Shown piece after piece: positions 26,120 to 34,462 of a DNA stretch of 64,000 bases. The position numbers were made by a program, and so were the translations under genes. How positions within the stretch are numbered: position 1 is the stretch's first letter; the number at the start of each line of letters is the position of its first letter. The stretch spans positions 80,399 through 144,398 of the forward strand of contig NZ_JUIV01000013.1 of NCBI RefSeq assembly GCF_004151235.1, read 5' to 3'. The notes under the pieces were generated by a model. That model saw only the letters and a program-made list of their open reading frames with translations, searched no databases and was not told the origin of the DNA. Origin of the DNA: Flavobacterium anhuiense. GTDB taxonomy: Bacteria > Bacteroidota > Bacteroidia > Flavobacteriales > Flavobacteriaceae.

Positions 26120-27031
26120 TTACTTTATACAATTAATAAGCGTCTTTTCTAAATCAGTAAATTGAAATTCAAAACCAGTTTTCTGAATTTTCTCTGACGA
26201 AACCCGCTGTCCGGTTAATACGGCGACGCTCATTTGTCCAAGCATAATCTTTAATACAAAAGGAGGAACTTTGGGCAACCATATAGTATACTCATATAGT
26301 TTGGCAAGTGTTTTAGAAAATCGAGCATTTGTTGTATTATCTGTTATACAAGCATTGTATGCGCCTTCTAGTTTGGTGTCTTCAATGCTTTTTAAATAAA
26401 TCTGACATAAATCTTCAATATGAATCCAAGGCAGATATTGCTTGCCAGAACCTAAAACAGCTCCAAAACCTGATTTAAATGTGGGAGTCATTTTTTTTAG
26501 AAAACCTTCGTTTTTACCTAAAACGATGCCAGTTCTAATTTTAACGGTTCGAATATTTAAAGAACCGATTTTATCTGCAGCATTTTCCCATTTCTGGCAG
26601 GTTATGCCTAGAAAATCATCGGCAGGTGGTGTGTTTTCAGTGCAAATTTTATGACTCGTAATAGCGCCATAAATTCCAATACCCGAAGCAGAAACAAATG
26701 CTTCCAGTTTTTTATTGTTTTTCTCTAAAACAGAATAGATCATTTCGACAGGTCTAACGCGGCTTTCAATAATGGCTCTTTTACGTCTTTTGGTCCATCT
26801 TTTTTCGACAATGCCTTCACCAGCGAGATGAATAATGTAATCAGCATTTAGAACCGCATTTTTGTCAATATAGTTTTTCTTAATATCCCATTTGTAATAC
26901 GTAACTCTTGGAGTATTTTCTCTATCAGAACGGCTCAAAACAGACACAGAAAAGCCTGCTTCGATGAGAACATCTGTTAAATGTTTTCCAATGAAACCAC
27001 TTCCGCCTGTTAATAGAACATTTTGAGCCAT
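26120..27031 (-). CDS. TIGR01777 family epimerase-like oxidoreductase (SDR39U1)
   Basis: The 303-residue protein has the extended-SDR cofactor loop 'LLTGGSGFIGKHL' at the N-terminus and the TIGR01777 blocks 'IIHLAGEGIVEKRWTKRRKR', 'FVSASGIGIYG', 'VKIRTGIVLGKNEGFL', 'GSGKQYLPWIHIEDL' and a C-terminal DUF1731 part (quoted in part). The canonical Tyr of 'YYxxxK' is absent as in the family. The substrate is unknown. It is divergent from TetR-ABC1, and the pair shares the candidate operator at 27062-27093. Confidence 0.88.
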   Translation of the reverse strand: MAQNVLLTGGSGFIGKHLTDVLIEAGFSVSVLSRSDRENTPRVTYYKWDIKKNYIDKNAVLNADYIIHLAGEGIVEKRWTKRRKRAIIESRVRPVEMIYSVLEKNNKKLEAFVSASGIGIYGAITSHKICTENTPPADDFLGITCQKWENAADKIGSLNIRTVKIRTGIVLGKNEGFLKKMTPTFKSGFGAVLGSGKQYLPWIHIEDLCQIYLKSIEDTKLEGAYNACITDNTTNARFSKTLAKLYEYTIWLPKVPPFVLKIMLGQMSVAVLTGQRVSSEKIQKTGFEFQFTDLEKTLINCIK

Positions 27032-27061
27032 AATAGTTTATAATATATTTAACAGTCTAAC

Positions 27062-27093
27062 TTGTTTAAGGATTAGTAAAGGTACTTAAACAA
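27062..27093. promoter_or_regulatory. Candidate operator, copy 2 (TIGR01777 / TetR divergent promoter)
   Basis: Perfect inverted arms TTGTTTAA (27062-27069) and TTAAACAA (27086-27093) are separated by 16 bases. The same motif with identical spacing is at 34424-34455 and, with one mismatch, at 11993-12024. It sits between divergent start codons at 27031 and 27130. A TATCTTTA box for the TetR gene is at 27098-27105. Confidence 0.65.
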
Positions 27094-27129
27094 TCCTTAT
27101 CTTTAGGGCGAATTCTAAATTATAATGAA

Positions 27130-27789
27130 ATGGCGACTAAAAAAAAGACAATCACAAAGGATGATATAGTCTCAAAATACATGAATGAAGTTTTAGAAAA
27201 AGGACAAAAGCCTAAATCGGTTTATCATTTTGCAAAGGAAAATGATTTTACAGAAGCTGAGTTTTATGCTTTTTTTGGAACATTAGAAGGTTTAGAAAAA
27301 GAAATATTCCGACTGTTTTTTGAAAATACAGTCAATCTTCTTCATAAGAACGAAGAATATCAAGGATATGATATGAAAAACAAAATGCTGAGTTTTTATT
27401 TTACTTTTTTCGAAATACTTACTGCCAATAGAAGCTATGTCTTGCAATCGCTTAAGATTGACAGAAATCCGCTTAAAAATTTAGTACAGCTAACCACACT
27501 TCGAAATAGTTTTAAAGAATATGTTTCTGAAATCCTGACAGACGATTACAGACTAGAACAGGAAAAGTTTCAAAAGTTTCAGGAAAAAGCCATTCAGGAA
27601 TCTTCTTGGTTGCAATTAATGTTGACAATTAAATTCTGGATGGAAGATGAATCTCCTGCTTTTGAGAAAACCGATATTTTCATTGAAAAATCAGTTAATG
27701 CATCATTTGAATTAATGAATGTAGCACCAATGAATCATCTGATAGATTTCGGAAAATTTTTGTTCAAAGAAAAAGTATACAGCAGATAA
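27130..27789 (+). CDS. TetR/AcrR family regulator
   Basis: The 219-residue, all-helical protein has a short N-terminal HTH-like segment ('TKDDIVSKYMNEVLEKG...SVYHFAKENDFTEAEFYAFFG', about 8-50, quoted in part) and a ligand-type C-terminal domain. It fits the Bacteroidota 'TetR C-terminal domain' subgroup often placed before ABC1 kinases. Its stop overlaps the ABC1 start by one base (TAATG), so the two are co-translated. It may control its own promoter through the palindrome at 27062-27093; a second candidate regulator is the MerR protein at 34463. Confidence 0.78.
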   Translation: MATKKKTITKDDIVSKYMNEVLEKGQKPKSVYHFAKENDFTEAEFYAFFGTLEGLEKEIFRLFFENTVNLLHKNEEYQGYDMKNKMLSFYFTFFEILTANRSYVLQSLKIDRNPLKNLVQLTTLRNSFKEYVSEILTDDYRLEQEKFQKFQEKAIQESSWLQLMLTIKFWMEDESPAFEKTDIFIEKSVNASFELMNVAPMNHLIDFGKFLFKEKVYSR

Positions 27790-29093
27790 TGAAAACAATC
27801 GATTATATTCCGACCTCAAAAATAGAAAGAGCAGGAAAATTGGTTCAGACAGGTGCTAAAATCGGTGTAAACTATGTGAAACATTATGCCGAGAAAATAG
27901 TAAACCCAGATCTGACCCGTGATAAACTAAACGAGAATAATGCCGAAGATATTTATGACGGACTAAAAAGCTTAAAAGGAAGTGCACTAAAAGTAGCTCA
28001 AATGCTAAGCATGGACAAAAACTTTCTCCCGCAAGCTTATGTAGAAAAGTTTTCTTTATCTCAGTTTTCAGTTCCTCCGCTTTCTGCTCCGCTAGTTTTA
28101 AAAACTTTCAAAAGCAATTTTGGAAAAACGCCATATGAGATTTTTGACGAATTCAATCCAAATTCTGTAAATGCGGCAAGTATTGGTCAGGTACATTTGG
28201 CAAAGAAAGGCGATAAAAAACTGGCTGTTAAAATTCAATATCCAGGAGTTGCCAATAGTATTTCGTCAGATTTGGCTTTGGTAAAACCTATTGCGATTAG
28301 AATGTTTAATCTGCAAGGAAAAGATTCTGATAAATATTTCAAAGAAGTTGAAGACAAACTAATTGAAGAAACAAACTATTTACTGGAATTAAAACAAAGT
28401 CAAGAAGTTGTAGAGGCGTGCAGTAAAATAGAAAATATCAGTTTCCCGAATTACTATCCAGAGTTTTCGTCAGAGAAAATCATTACAATGGATTGGATGA
28501 CGGGAATTCATCTTTCTGAATTTACAGCTGTAAATAAAGATCAAGAAGTGGGCGACAAATTAGGTCAAGCACTTTGGGATTTTTACATGTATCAAGTGCA
28601 TGTTTTGCGAAAAGTGCATGCAGATCCGCATCCGGGAAATTTTTTGGTAGATGATAAAAACCAATTAATTGCTTTGGATTTCGGTTGTATGAAACAGATT
28701 CCAGATGATTTCTACATTCCGTATTTTGAATTAATCAATAAAAACATACTCTCAGATCCAAATCTTTTTAATCAAAAATTATTCGAATTAGAAGTTCTAA
28801 GAGCAGATGATTCAGCTTCAGAAATAGAATATTTTACCAATATGTTTTTTGATTTGCTGTCTCTGTTTACGAAACCCTTTCAGAATGATTCCTTTGATTT
28901 CTCAGACGAGAAATTTTTTAATGACATAGCAGTATTAGGAAAACGTTTTTCAACCGACACTAATCTTAGAAAGATGAACGGAAACCGTGGGTCTAAGCAC
29001 TTTATTTATATGAACCGTACTTTCTTTGGCTTATATAATTTAATGTTTGATTTGAAAGCGAAGATTGTGGTTGATAATTATTTGAAATACTAG
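27789..29093 (+). CDS. ABC1/AarF/UbiB family atypical kinase
   Basis: The 434-residue protein has the ABC1 hallmarks: the Ala-rich/KxGQ-like 'LKGSALKVAQMLSMD' (about 63-77), the nucleotide Lys in 'LAVKIQYPGV', 'HADPHPGNFLVDD' (catalytic loop) and 'IALDFGCMKQIPDDFY' (metal Asp), all quoted in part. Such proteins act in quinone or isoprenoid lipid metabolism in bacteria and plastids. It is translationally coupled to the TetR gene. Its place near carotenoid genes fits a photo-oxidative or isoprenoid role by inference. Confidence 0.88.
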   Translation: MKTIDYIPTSKIERAGKLVQTGAKIGVNYVKHYAEKIVNPDLTRDKLNENNAEDIYDGLKSLKGSALKVAQMLSMDKNFLPQAYVEKFSLSQFSVPPLSAPLVLKTFKSNFGKTPYEIFDEFNPNSVNAASIGQVHLAKKGDKKLAVKIQYPGVANSISSDLALVKPIAIRMFNLQGKDSDKYFKEVEDKLIEETNYLLELKQSQEVVEACSKIENISFPNYYPEFSSEKIITMDWMTGIHLSEFTAVNKDQEVGDKLGQALWDFYMYQVHVLRKVHADPHPGNFLVDDKNQLIALDFGCMKQIPDDFYIPYFELINKNILSDPNLFNQKLFELEVLRADDSASEIEYFTNMFFDLLSLFTKPFQNDSFDFSDEKFFNDIAVLGKRFSTDTNLRKMNGNRGSKHFIYMNRTFFGLYNLMFDLKAKIVVDNYLKY

Positions 29094-29194
29094 AAGTTTA
29101 GAAATTCCAATTTTTTAAATTCCAAATTCCAATTTTATATGCATAGGCCTTTGTTAAAGTTTCAAGCTTTGACAAAGGTTTTTTTAGTTTAGTT

Positions 29195-29294
29195 TGTCAT
29201 CCTGACGAAGGAAGGATCAAATTTGCAAATCGACAAAGGTCGGCTACATTCTGTGTGGAGTTTCTAGTGTGATCCTTCCTTCGTCAGGATGACA
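29195..29294. repeat. Long hairpin repeat, family A, copy 2
   Basis: 25-base arms TGTCATCCTGACGAAGG... at 29195-29219 and their complement at 29270-29294. The loop shares 'GGAGTTTCTAGTGTGATC' with copy 1. It sits between convergent ABC1 and photolyase genes and fills most of the 298-base gap, which holds no other gene. Confidence 0.8.
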
Positions 29295-29392
29295 AAAATG
29301 AGAATAAATCTGCTAGATCTGCAAAATCTGCGAGAAACAAAATTTAAGCGTCAAGAAAAAACTTGAAACTTTAAACCTGAAACAAAAAAAAA

Positions 29393-30688
29393 CTATTTCA
29401 AAATCCCAGCCTTGTAAGTAGCAATCGCACGATCTCTTGCAAAAGCATGATCAACCATTGGTTCATTATAGCCTAAATCAAATTCAGGAATCCATTTACG
29501 GATGTATTCTCCTTTTGGGTCAAATTTCTGCTGTTGGATTTCGGGATTAAAAACTCTGAAATAAGGCGCGGCATCGCAACCTGTTCCTGCTGCCCATTGC
29601 CAGTTTCCTACGTTTGAAGCCAGTTCAAAATCTAAAAGTTTTTCGGCGAAATAAGCTTCGCCCCATCGCCAATCGATAAGCAAATGTTTGCATAAAAAAC
29701 TCGCTACAACCATTCGAACGCGATTATGCATATAGCCAGTTTCGTTTAACTGACGCATTCCAGCATCGACCATCGGATATCCTGTTGTTCCAGAACACCA
29801 GCGTTTAAAGTCCTCTTCGTTATTTCGCCATTGAATGCCGTCGTAATTCGACTTGAAATTATGATTGACACAATTCGGAAAGCTAAACAAAATCTGAATA
29901 AAGAATTCTCTCCAGATTAATTCGCTTAAAAAAGTCTGATTTTTTCGGTTTGCCCAATTTACCAATTTACGAATACTCACAGTTCCGAATCGCAAATGTG
30001 GCGAAAGATAAGAAGTGCTGTCTAAAGCGGGAAAATCTCTTGTTTCTTTATACTGGGCAATTTGTGTTAAGTTGTGCGGCTTGACTTTTATATCGCTTCT
30101 TTCAAAACCAATTTCGGCTAAATCAGGAAAAGTAAATTTATTTTTCGCGAAATTGCTTTGAAACGGAACTGAGTCACATTCCGTAGCAGAGCCTAAAAAA
30201 TGGTATTTCTCTAGCCATTTATTCTTATATGGAGTGTAAACCGTATATGGATTTCCATCTGCTTTTGTGATTTCTTTTTCCTCAAAAATAACATGATCTT
30301 TATAAAAGAAAGTTTCAATGTTGTTTTCTTTTAATAAAGCAGTTATCGCTGTGTCGCGTTTAACGGCAAAAGGTTCGTAATCTTTGTTAAAGAAAACCGA
30401 TTGAACATCAAATTTTTCGATAAGTGATTTCCAAACGTCTTTTGTTTTTCCTTTTTTAATTAAGATTGAAGAATCAAGTTTTTTTAATTCTGAGTTTATC
30501 TTTTCAAGCGAATCATAAATGAAAGTTACTCTAGCATCATTTTTTGTAAGATGTTCTAAAATGTCATCGTCAAAAATGAATAATGGAACAACAGGAAAAT
30601 CTGATTGCAAAGCATGAAATAATCCCGTGTTGTCTTCTAAACGTAAATCGCGTCTAAACCAGAATAAAGTAACTTTTTGTTTTGTCAT
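29393..30688 (-). CDS. phrB: Deoxyribodipyrimidine photolyase (cryptochrome/photolyase family)
   Basis: The 431-residue protein opens 'FWFRRDLRLEDN' (antenna domain start). The FAD-binding domain shows 'SELIWREFF', 'WCSGTTGYPMVDAGMRQL', 'YMHNRVRMVVASFLCKHLLIDWRWGE' and 'ELASNVGNWQWAAGTGCDAAPYFRVFNP' (quoted in part), where the conserved Trp, Asn and Arg bind FAD and the lesion. It fits a class I CPD photolyase better than a DASH cryptochrome. It repairs UV damage with blue light. It is the last gene of the minus-strand run crtI-crtB-crtZ-SRPBCC. Confidence 0.93.
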   Translation of the reverse strand: MTKQKVTLFWFRRDLRLEDNTGLFHALQSDFPVVPLFIFDDDILEHLTKNDARVTFIYDSLEKINSELKKLDSSILIKKGKTKDVWKSLIEKFDVQSVFFNKDYEPFAVKRDTAITALLKENNIETFFYKDHVIFEEKEITKADGNPYTVYTPYKNKWLEKYHFLGSATECDSVPFQSNFAKNKFTFPDLAEIGFERSDIKVKPHNLTQIAQYKETRDFPALDSTSYLSPHLRFGTVSIRKLVNWANRKNQTFLSELIWREFFIQILFSFPNCVNHNFKSNYDGIQWRNNEEDFKRWCSGTTGYPMVDAGMRQLNETGYMHNRVRMVVASFLCKHLLIDWRWGEAYFAEKLLDFELASNVGNWQWAAGTGCDAAPYFRVFNPEIQQQKFDPKGEYIRKWIPEFDLGYNEPMVDHAFARDRAIATYKAGILK

Positions 30689-30789
30689 TATTGTATGAGA
30701 TTTTTAAACACATAGAAACATAGATTTTGTTTTTCTTTTAAGAGTTTAGAAAGAAACTAGTTTCTAACACATAGCTATGTGTTTAATTT

Positions 30790-31260
30790 TTAAGCTTTTT
30801 TAGAATTAAATAATTCTTCGATCTTATTAAATCTATAATCGAAAATACTTTTCAATTTATTTTTTACTACCAATCTATTCATGATTCTTCCCAAGATTCC
30901 GAAAGGTAGAGCATAATGAACAATATCTGTCATTTTGGTTTCGCCATCTGGCGTTGGTTCAAAGAAATGTTTATGATGCCACAATCTATAAGGACCAAAT
31001 TTCTGAATGTCTACGAAATACTCGTTTTCTTGACAAGTGGTAATTTCGGTGACCCAAGACATTTTAATTCCGAAAAGAGGTTTTAAGGTGTACGTGATAA
31101 TCTGTCCCTGATACATGCGTCTACCATCGTAATCTTGAATTTGGAAATTCATATTATCGAGCGTAATGGTTTGAAGGTTTTTGGGACTCGAGAAAAAATC
31201 CCAGCAATCTTCAATACTTGCATTGATATGTTGTACGGTTGCTATCTTGTATAATTTCAT
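30790..31260 (-). CDS. SRPBCC family protein
   Basis: The 156-residue protein has a START/SRPBCC helix-grip fold: 'VQHINASIEDCWDFFSSPKNLQTI' (about 9-32), 'LFGIKMSWVTEITTCQENEYFVD' and 'KMTDIVHYALPFGILGRIMNRLVVK' (quoted in part). Homologues named 'cell division inhibitor' in Bacteroidota sit beside photolyase and carotenoid genes. The ligand is unknown; a carotenoid or flavin-related role is only suggested by the neighbours. It lies about 100 bases before the photolyase gene. Confidence 0.82.
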   Translation of the reverse strand: MKLYKIATVQHINASIEDCWDFFSSPKNLQTITLDNMNFQIQDYDGRRMYQGQIITYTLKPLFGIKMSWVTEITTCQENEYFVDIQKFGPYRLWHHKHFFEPTPDGETKMTDIVHYALPFGILGRIMNRLVVKNKLKSIFDYRFNKIEELFNSKKA

Positions 31261-31283
31261 AATCTCAAATCTTTTTTGAAATA

Positions 31284-31389
31284 CGTGAGCGTTAGGGATT
31301 GAATTGAAGCTCTATTTGCGGCAGGCTTTTTCTGCCTGACATAAAAAAGGGGGAACGAAAAGCCCGATCCGGCGCTGCGGAAACGCCCA
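31284..31389. repeat. GC-rich intergenic repeat, family B, copy 1
   Basis: A stretch more GC-rich than its surroundings, with 'GCAGGCTTTTTCTGCC' as an inner hairpin and a 3' part reading AAAAGCCCGATCCGGCGCTG. On the minus strand the block TTTCCGC...ATCGGGCT resembles the element at 63834-63913. It separates crtZ from the SRPBCC gene and looks non-coding. Confidence 0.6.
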
Positions 31390-31396
31390 AATAATT

Positions 31397-31837
31397 TTAC
31401 ATTTTATAATATTTGAATGGTACGAATAGCATTCCAAAACATTCTCCTTTTTCTTTGCCTAAATGTTTGTGGTGTATTTTATGCGCCTTTCTAAGTCCGA
31501 TGAGGTATTTGTTTTTAGTGTTTTTAAACCATTTAAAACGCTGATGGATTAATACATCATGAATTAGAAAATAACAGACTCCATAAAGTGTGATTCCGCA
31601 GGCAATAAAAAACAAATAATTGAATTCGCCTTGAACACCAAAATAAAATAAGATAATACTAGGAGTAGCAAAAATGACAAAGAAAATATCGTTGCGCTCA
31701 AAAGTGTTTTCGTATTTCGGCTGATGATGATCGGCATGAAAATACCACATAAAACCGTGCATAACGTATTTATGAGTTAGCCACGTCACACATTCCATAA
31801 GGAGAAAAACGCCTAAAAAGATTAAAAAAGAAATCAT
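31397..31837 (-). CDS. crtZ: Beta-carotene hydroxylase
   Basis: The 146-residue membrane protein has four helices and the His clusters of the fatty-acid/carotene hydroxylase family: 'THKYVMHGFMWYFHADHHQP' (about 21-40) and 'HDVLIHQRFKW' and 'KAHKIHHKHLGKEKGECFG' (about 93-132, quoted in part), which hold a di-iron centre. It should hydroxylate the beta-ionone rings of beta-carotene to zeaxanthin in the membrane. It lies after crtB with a gap occupied by a hairpin repeat. No lycopene cyclase gene is adjacent. Confidence 0.87.
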   Translation of the reverse strand: MISFLIFLGVFLLMECVTWLTHKYVMHGFMWYFHADHHQPKYENTFERNDIFFVIFATPSIILFYFGVQGEFNYLFFIACGITLYGVCYFLIHDVLIHQRFKWFKNTKNKYLIGLRKAHKIHHKHLGKEKGECFGMLFVPFKYYKM

Positions 31838-31946
31838 TTTATAAATGTTGATGTTTTAAAATTATTGTTTTATTGTTGTTGAGTTTAGCTTTGGATTATA
31901 AAAGATTGACTCAAAAGAGTTTTTTTATTGACGATTCCCTCATTTT

Positions 31947-32074
31947 TGTCATTTCGACCGAAGGGAGAAATCTTCGCAAGTAGCTCCTCAACAGTATGCC
32001 AATCTTTGTGGAGTTTCTCGTGGAGATTTGCTTCGCCAGTTCGCTATCGCTCGAGTTTCCTTCGTCGAAATGAC
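31947..32074. repeat. Long hairpin repeat, family A, copy 3
   Basis: Arms TGTCATTTCGACCGAAGGGA... (from 31947) and GTTTCCTTCGTCGAAATGAC (to 32074). The arms have one inserted base relative to copy 1 and the loop carries an extra insertion ('CGCCAGTTCGCTATCGCTCG'). It lies between crtB and crtZ. Confidence 0.75.
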
Positions 32075-32113
32075 AATTTTGGGCTTAAATGTAATGCTTT
32101 ACAAGATGAATTT

Positions 32114-32953
32114 CTATACCAACTTCAATTTATAAGTCACAAAAGACTGCGCCAAAAGTCCTGCTTTTGTATAATTGGAAACTCGAATTCTTGAATTTCC
32201 AATTTCATAGTAAGGCGTGTTTTTTAGCTTTTTCAATAATTTTTTATAATAAACATAAGCTGTGTAAACACCGAATTTGGCTTCGATAGGAAGTTTTACA
32301 ATTCCTTGATAAGCAATTCTGAAATCTTCTTCGATTTCTTTAATGATTTGTGTTTTAGAGTCTTCTGTGAAATTATTCAGATTTACACCAGGAAAATAAG
32401 TTCGATTCAAGATGGTGTTGTCGTCTTTTAAATCTCTCAGGAAATTTACTTTTTGAAAAGCCGAGCCTAAACGCATAGCTTCATTTTTCAATTGTTCGTA
32501 TTTGTGTTCTTTTCCAGAAACAAAAACTTTCAAGCACATCAGTCCAACGACATCTGCAGAGCCGTAAATGTAATCTATATACTCAGCTTGTGTCTGATAA
32601 TTTGATTTTATCAAATCCATTTTCATACTTTTCAAAAAAGCCTGAACTAAGTCGTCTGTAATATTATATTCTTTTACAGTCTGCTGAAACGAATTTAAAA
32701 TAGGATTTAAACTGATGCCTAATTGCATTGCTTTATAATATTCTTTTTCAAAATCTTCAATGAGATATTCTTTTTCATAATCATGAAAAGAATCTACAAT
32801 TTCATCAGCAAAACGAACAAATCCATAAATGCTGTAAATGGCATCACGAATACTTGGTGAAAGCATTTTAACAGCAAGTGAAAATGATGTACTGTAATTT
32901 TTAGTTACGAGTTTGCTGCACTTGAAAGAAACGGCGTCAAATAGTGATTTCAT
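32114..32953 (-). CDS. crtB: Phytoene synthase
   Basis: The 279-residue protein has the two Asp-rich prenyl-diphosphate motifs of squalene/phytoene synthases: 'FVRFADEIVDSFHDYEKE' (about 45-62) and 'NFLRDLKDDNTILNRTYFP' (about 170-188), plus 'YGSADVVGLMCLKVF'. It joins two geranylgeranyl diphosphates to phytoene. It begins 3 bases after the crtI stop, so the two are one transcript under the candidate operator at 34424-34455. Confidence 0.93.
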   Translation of the reverse strand: MKSLFDAVSFKCSKLVTKNYSTSFSLAVKMLSPSIRDAIYSIYGFVRFADEIVDSFHDYEKEYLIEDFEKEYYKAMQLGISLNPILNSFQQTVKEYNITDDLVQAFLKSMKMDLIKSNYQTQAEYIDYIYGSADVVGLMCLKVFVSGKEHKYEQLKNEAMRLGSAFQKVNFLRDLKDDNTILNRTYFPGVNLNNFTEDSKTQIIKEIEEDFRIAYQGIVKLPIEAKFGVYTAYVYYKKLLKKLKNTPYYEIGNSRIRVSNYTKAGLLAQSFVTYKLKLV

Positions 32954-32956
32954 TTT

Positions 32957-34423
32957 TTAAGATCTAAATGATTTTTGAATTAATTCAGCTGCTAGTTTTC
33001 CTGAAATTAAAGCAGGCGGAACACCTGGTCCAGGAACAGTTAACTGTCCTGTAAAATATAGATTCTTGACTTTTTTGCTTTTTAATTTTGGTCTTAGAAA
33101 AGCCGTTTGTAATAGAGTGTTAGCCATTCCGTAGGCATTCCCTTTGTAAGCGTTATAGTCGTTTACAAAGTCATTTTTGCAGAACGACTTTTTAAAGATA
33201 ATGTTATTTTTAATTTTTTGTTGTGTAAGTGCTTCAAAACGAGTGATTATCTTTTCAAAATATTCTTCTCGTAAGTTTTGATTGTCTTCAATTCCGGGTG
33301 CGAGCGGAATTAAGAAAAATCCAGATTCCATTCCGTCTGGCGCTGCAGTTTTATCTGTTTTGGATGGAAAATTAGCGTAGAACAACGGTGCTTCTGGCCA
33401 TTTTGGATTATCGTAAATATCTGCTGCATGCTGATTGAAATCGACATCAAAAAATAAAGCGTGATGTGAAATGTTTTCTATTTTTTTATCGAAACCAACA
33501 AAAAATAGGAGAGAAGACGGGGCAAAAACTCTATTTTCCCAATATTTTTCAGAGTACATTCTGTGTTCTTTTTCGAGTAGAGTTTCAGAATGATGATAGT
33601 CGGCACCACTTAAAACAACATCTGCTTTTATGGTTTCGCCATTAATTATAATTCCTTTTGCTGTTTTGTTTTCAACGATTATTTTTTCGATTGCCGCATT
33701 GGTTTTAATAGTAACACCAAGTTCTAACGCCAATTTTTCTATTCCTCGAATAACATCAAACATTCCAGTTTTAGGATGCCAAGTTCCTAAGCCGAAATCG
33801 GCATAATTCATAAAATTGTAAAAAGATGGTGTCTTAGTCGGTTTTGCTCCAAGAAATAAAACTGGAAACTCGAGAATCTGAATTAATCTTTCGTTCTTAA
33901 AATTTTTCCGAATATCAGTGCTTACGTTTCTAAAAAACTGATTGAGTTTTAATATAGTTTCTTTTGTAATTAATTCAAGAGGCGAAATTCCAGGGCGATA
34001 AACCAAATCTTTAATAGCAATATCATAGTTGCTTTTGGCTTGGTCGATAAAGATTTGCAGTTTTTGACCGCTTCCTTTTTCAATGGTTTCAAAAGTACAT
34101 TTTATTTCCTCGAGATTGTCATAAATACTGATGAAATCGTTAATTCCAAAATACACTCGATATGCTGGACTCAATTTTATCAGCTCGTAATAATCAGAAG
34201 GTTTTTTATTGAAATCTTGAAAAAAGCGTTCGAAGACATCGGGCATCCAATACCAGCTTGGCCCCATGTCAAATGTAAAACCTTCTTCTTTGAATTGTCT
34301 AGCTCGCCCTCCAATAGTACTATTTTTTTCATAAATAGTTACTCTGTTTCCTTGCTGGGCAAGGTAACAAGCGGCTGCCAAAGAAGAGAAGCCAGAACCT
34401 ATTATTTGGATAGTTTTTCTCAT
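32957..34423 (-). CDS. crtI: Phytoene desaturase (CrtI type)
   Basis: The 488-residue protein has an N-terminal FAD/NAD Rossmann motif (GSGFSSLAAACYLAQQG, then 'IGGRARQF', about 9-45), the 'FDMGPSWYWMPDVFERFF' block and the C-terminal bacterial desaturase signature 'TGQLTVPGPGVPPALISGKLAAELI' (quoted in part). It converts phytoene to lycopene. It starts 39 bases after the MerR-type regulator gene. The candidate operator directly abuts its ATG, and a -7 box TATATTTG lies inside that operator, which would give a nearly leaderless message. Confidence 0.94.
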   Translation of the reverse strand: MRKTIQIIGSGFSSLAAACYLAQQGNRVTIYEKNSTIGGRARQFKEEGFTFDMGPSWYWMPDVFERFFQDFNKKPSDYYELIKLSPAYRVYFGINDFISIYDNLEEIKCTFETIEKGSGQKLQIFIDQAKSNYDIAIKDLVYRPGISPLELITKETILKLNQFFRNVSTDIRKNFKNERLIQILEFPVLFLGAKPTKTPSFYNFMNYADFGLGTWHPKTGMFDVIRGIEKLALELGVTIKTNAAIEKIIVENKTAKGIIINGETIKADVVLSGADYHHSETLLEKEHRMYSEKYWENRVFAPSSLLFFVGFDKKIENISHHALFFDVDFNQHAADIYDNPKWPEAPLFYANFPSKTDKTAAPDGMESGFFLIPLAPGIEDNQNLREEYFEKIITRFEALTQQKIKNNIIFKKSFCKNDFVNDYNAYKGNAYGMANTLLQTAFLRPKLKSKKVKNLYFTGQLTVPGPGVPPALISGKLAAELIQKSFRS

Positions 34424-34455
34424 TTGTTTAACAAATATAAGAAAAACTTAAACAA
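34424..34455. promoter_or_regulatory. Candidate operator, copy 3 (crtI promoter)
   Basis: Perfect arms TTGTTTAA (34424-34431) and TTAAACAA (34448-34455) are separated by 16 bases and end one base before the crtI start codon. The spacer contains the minus-strand -7 box TATATTTG (34432-34439), so a protein bound here should block or bend the promoter. Confidence 0.65.
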
Positions 34456-34462
34456 AAATAAA

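Noticed and set aside
31928..32194. 88-codon frame opposite crtB
   Set aside because: It reads across the family A hairpin and the end of crtB; composition is not protein-like.
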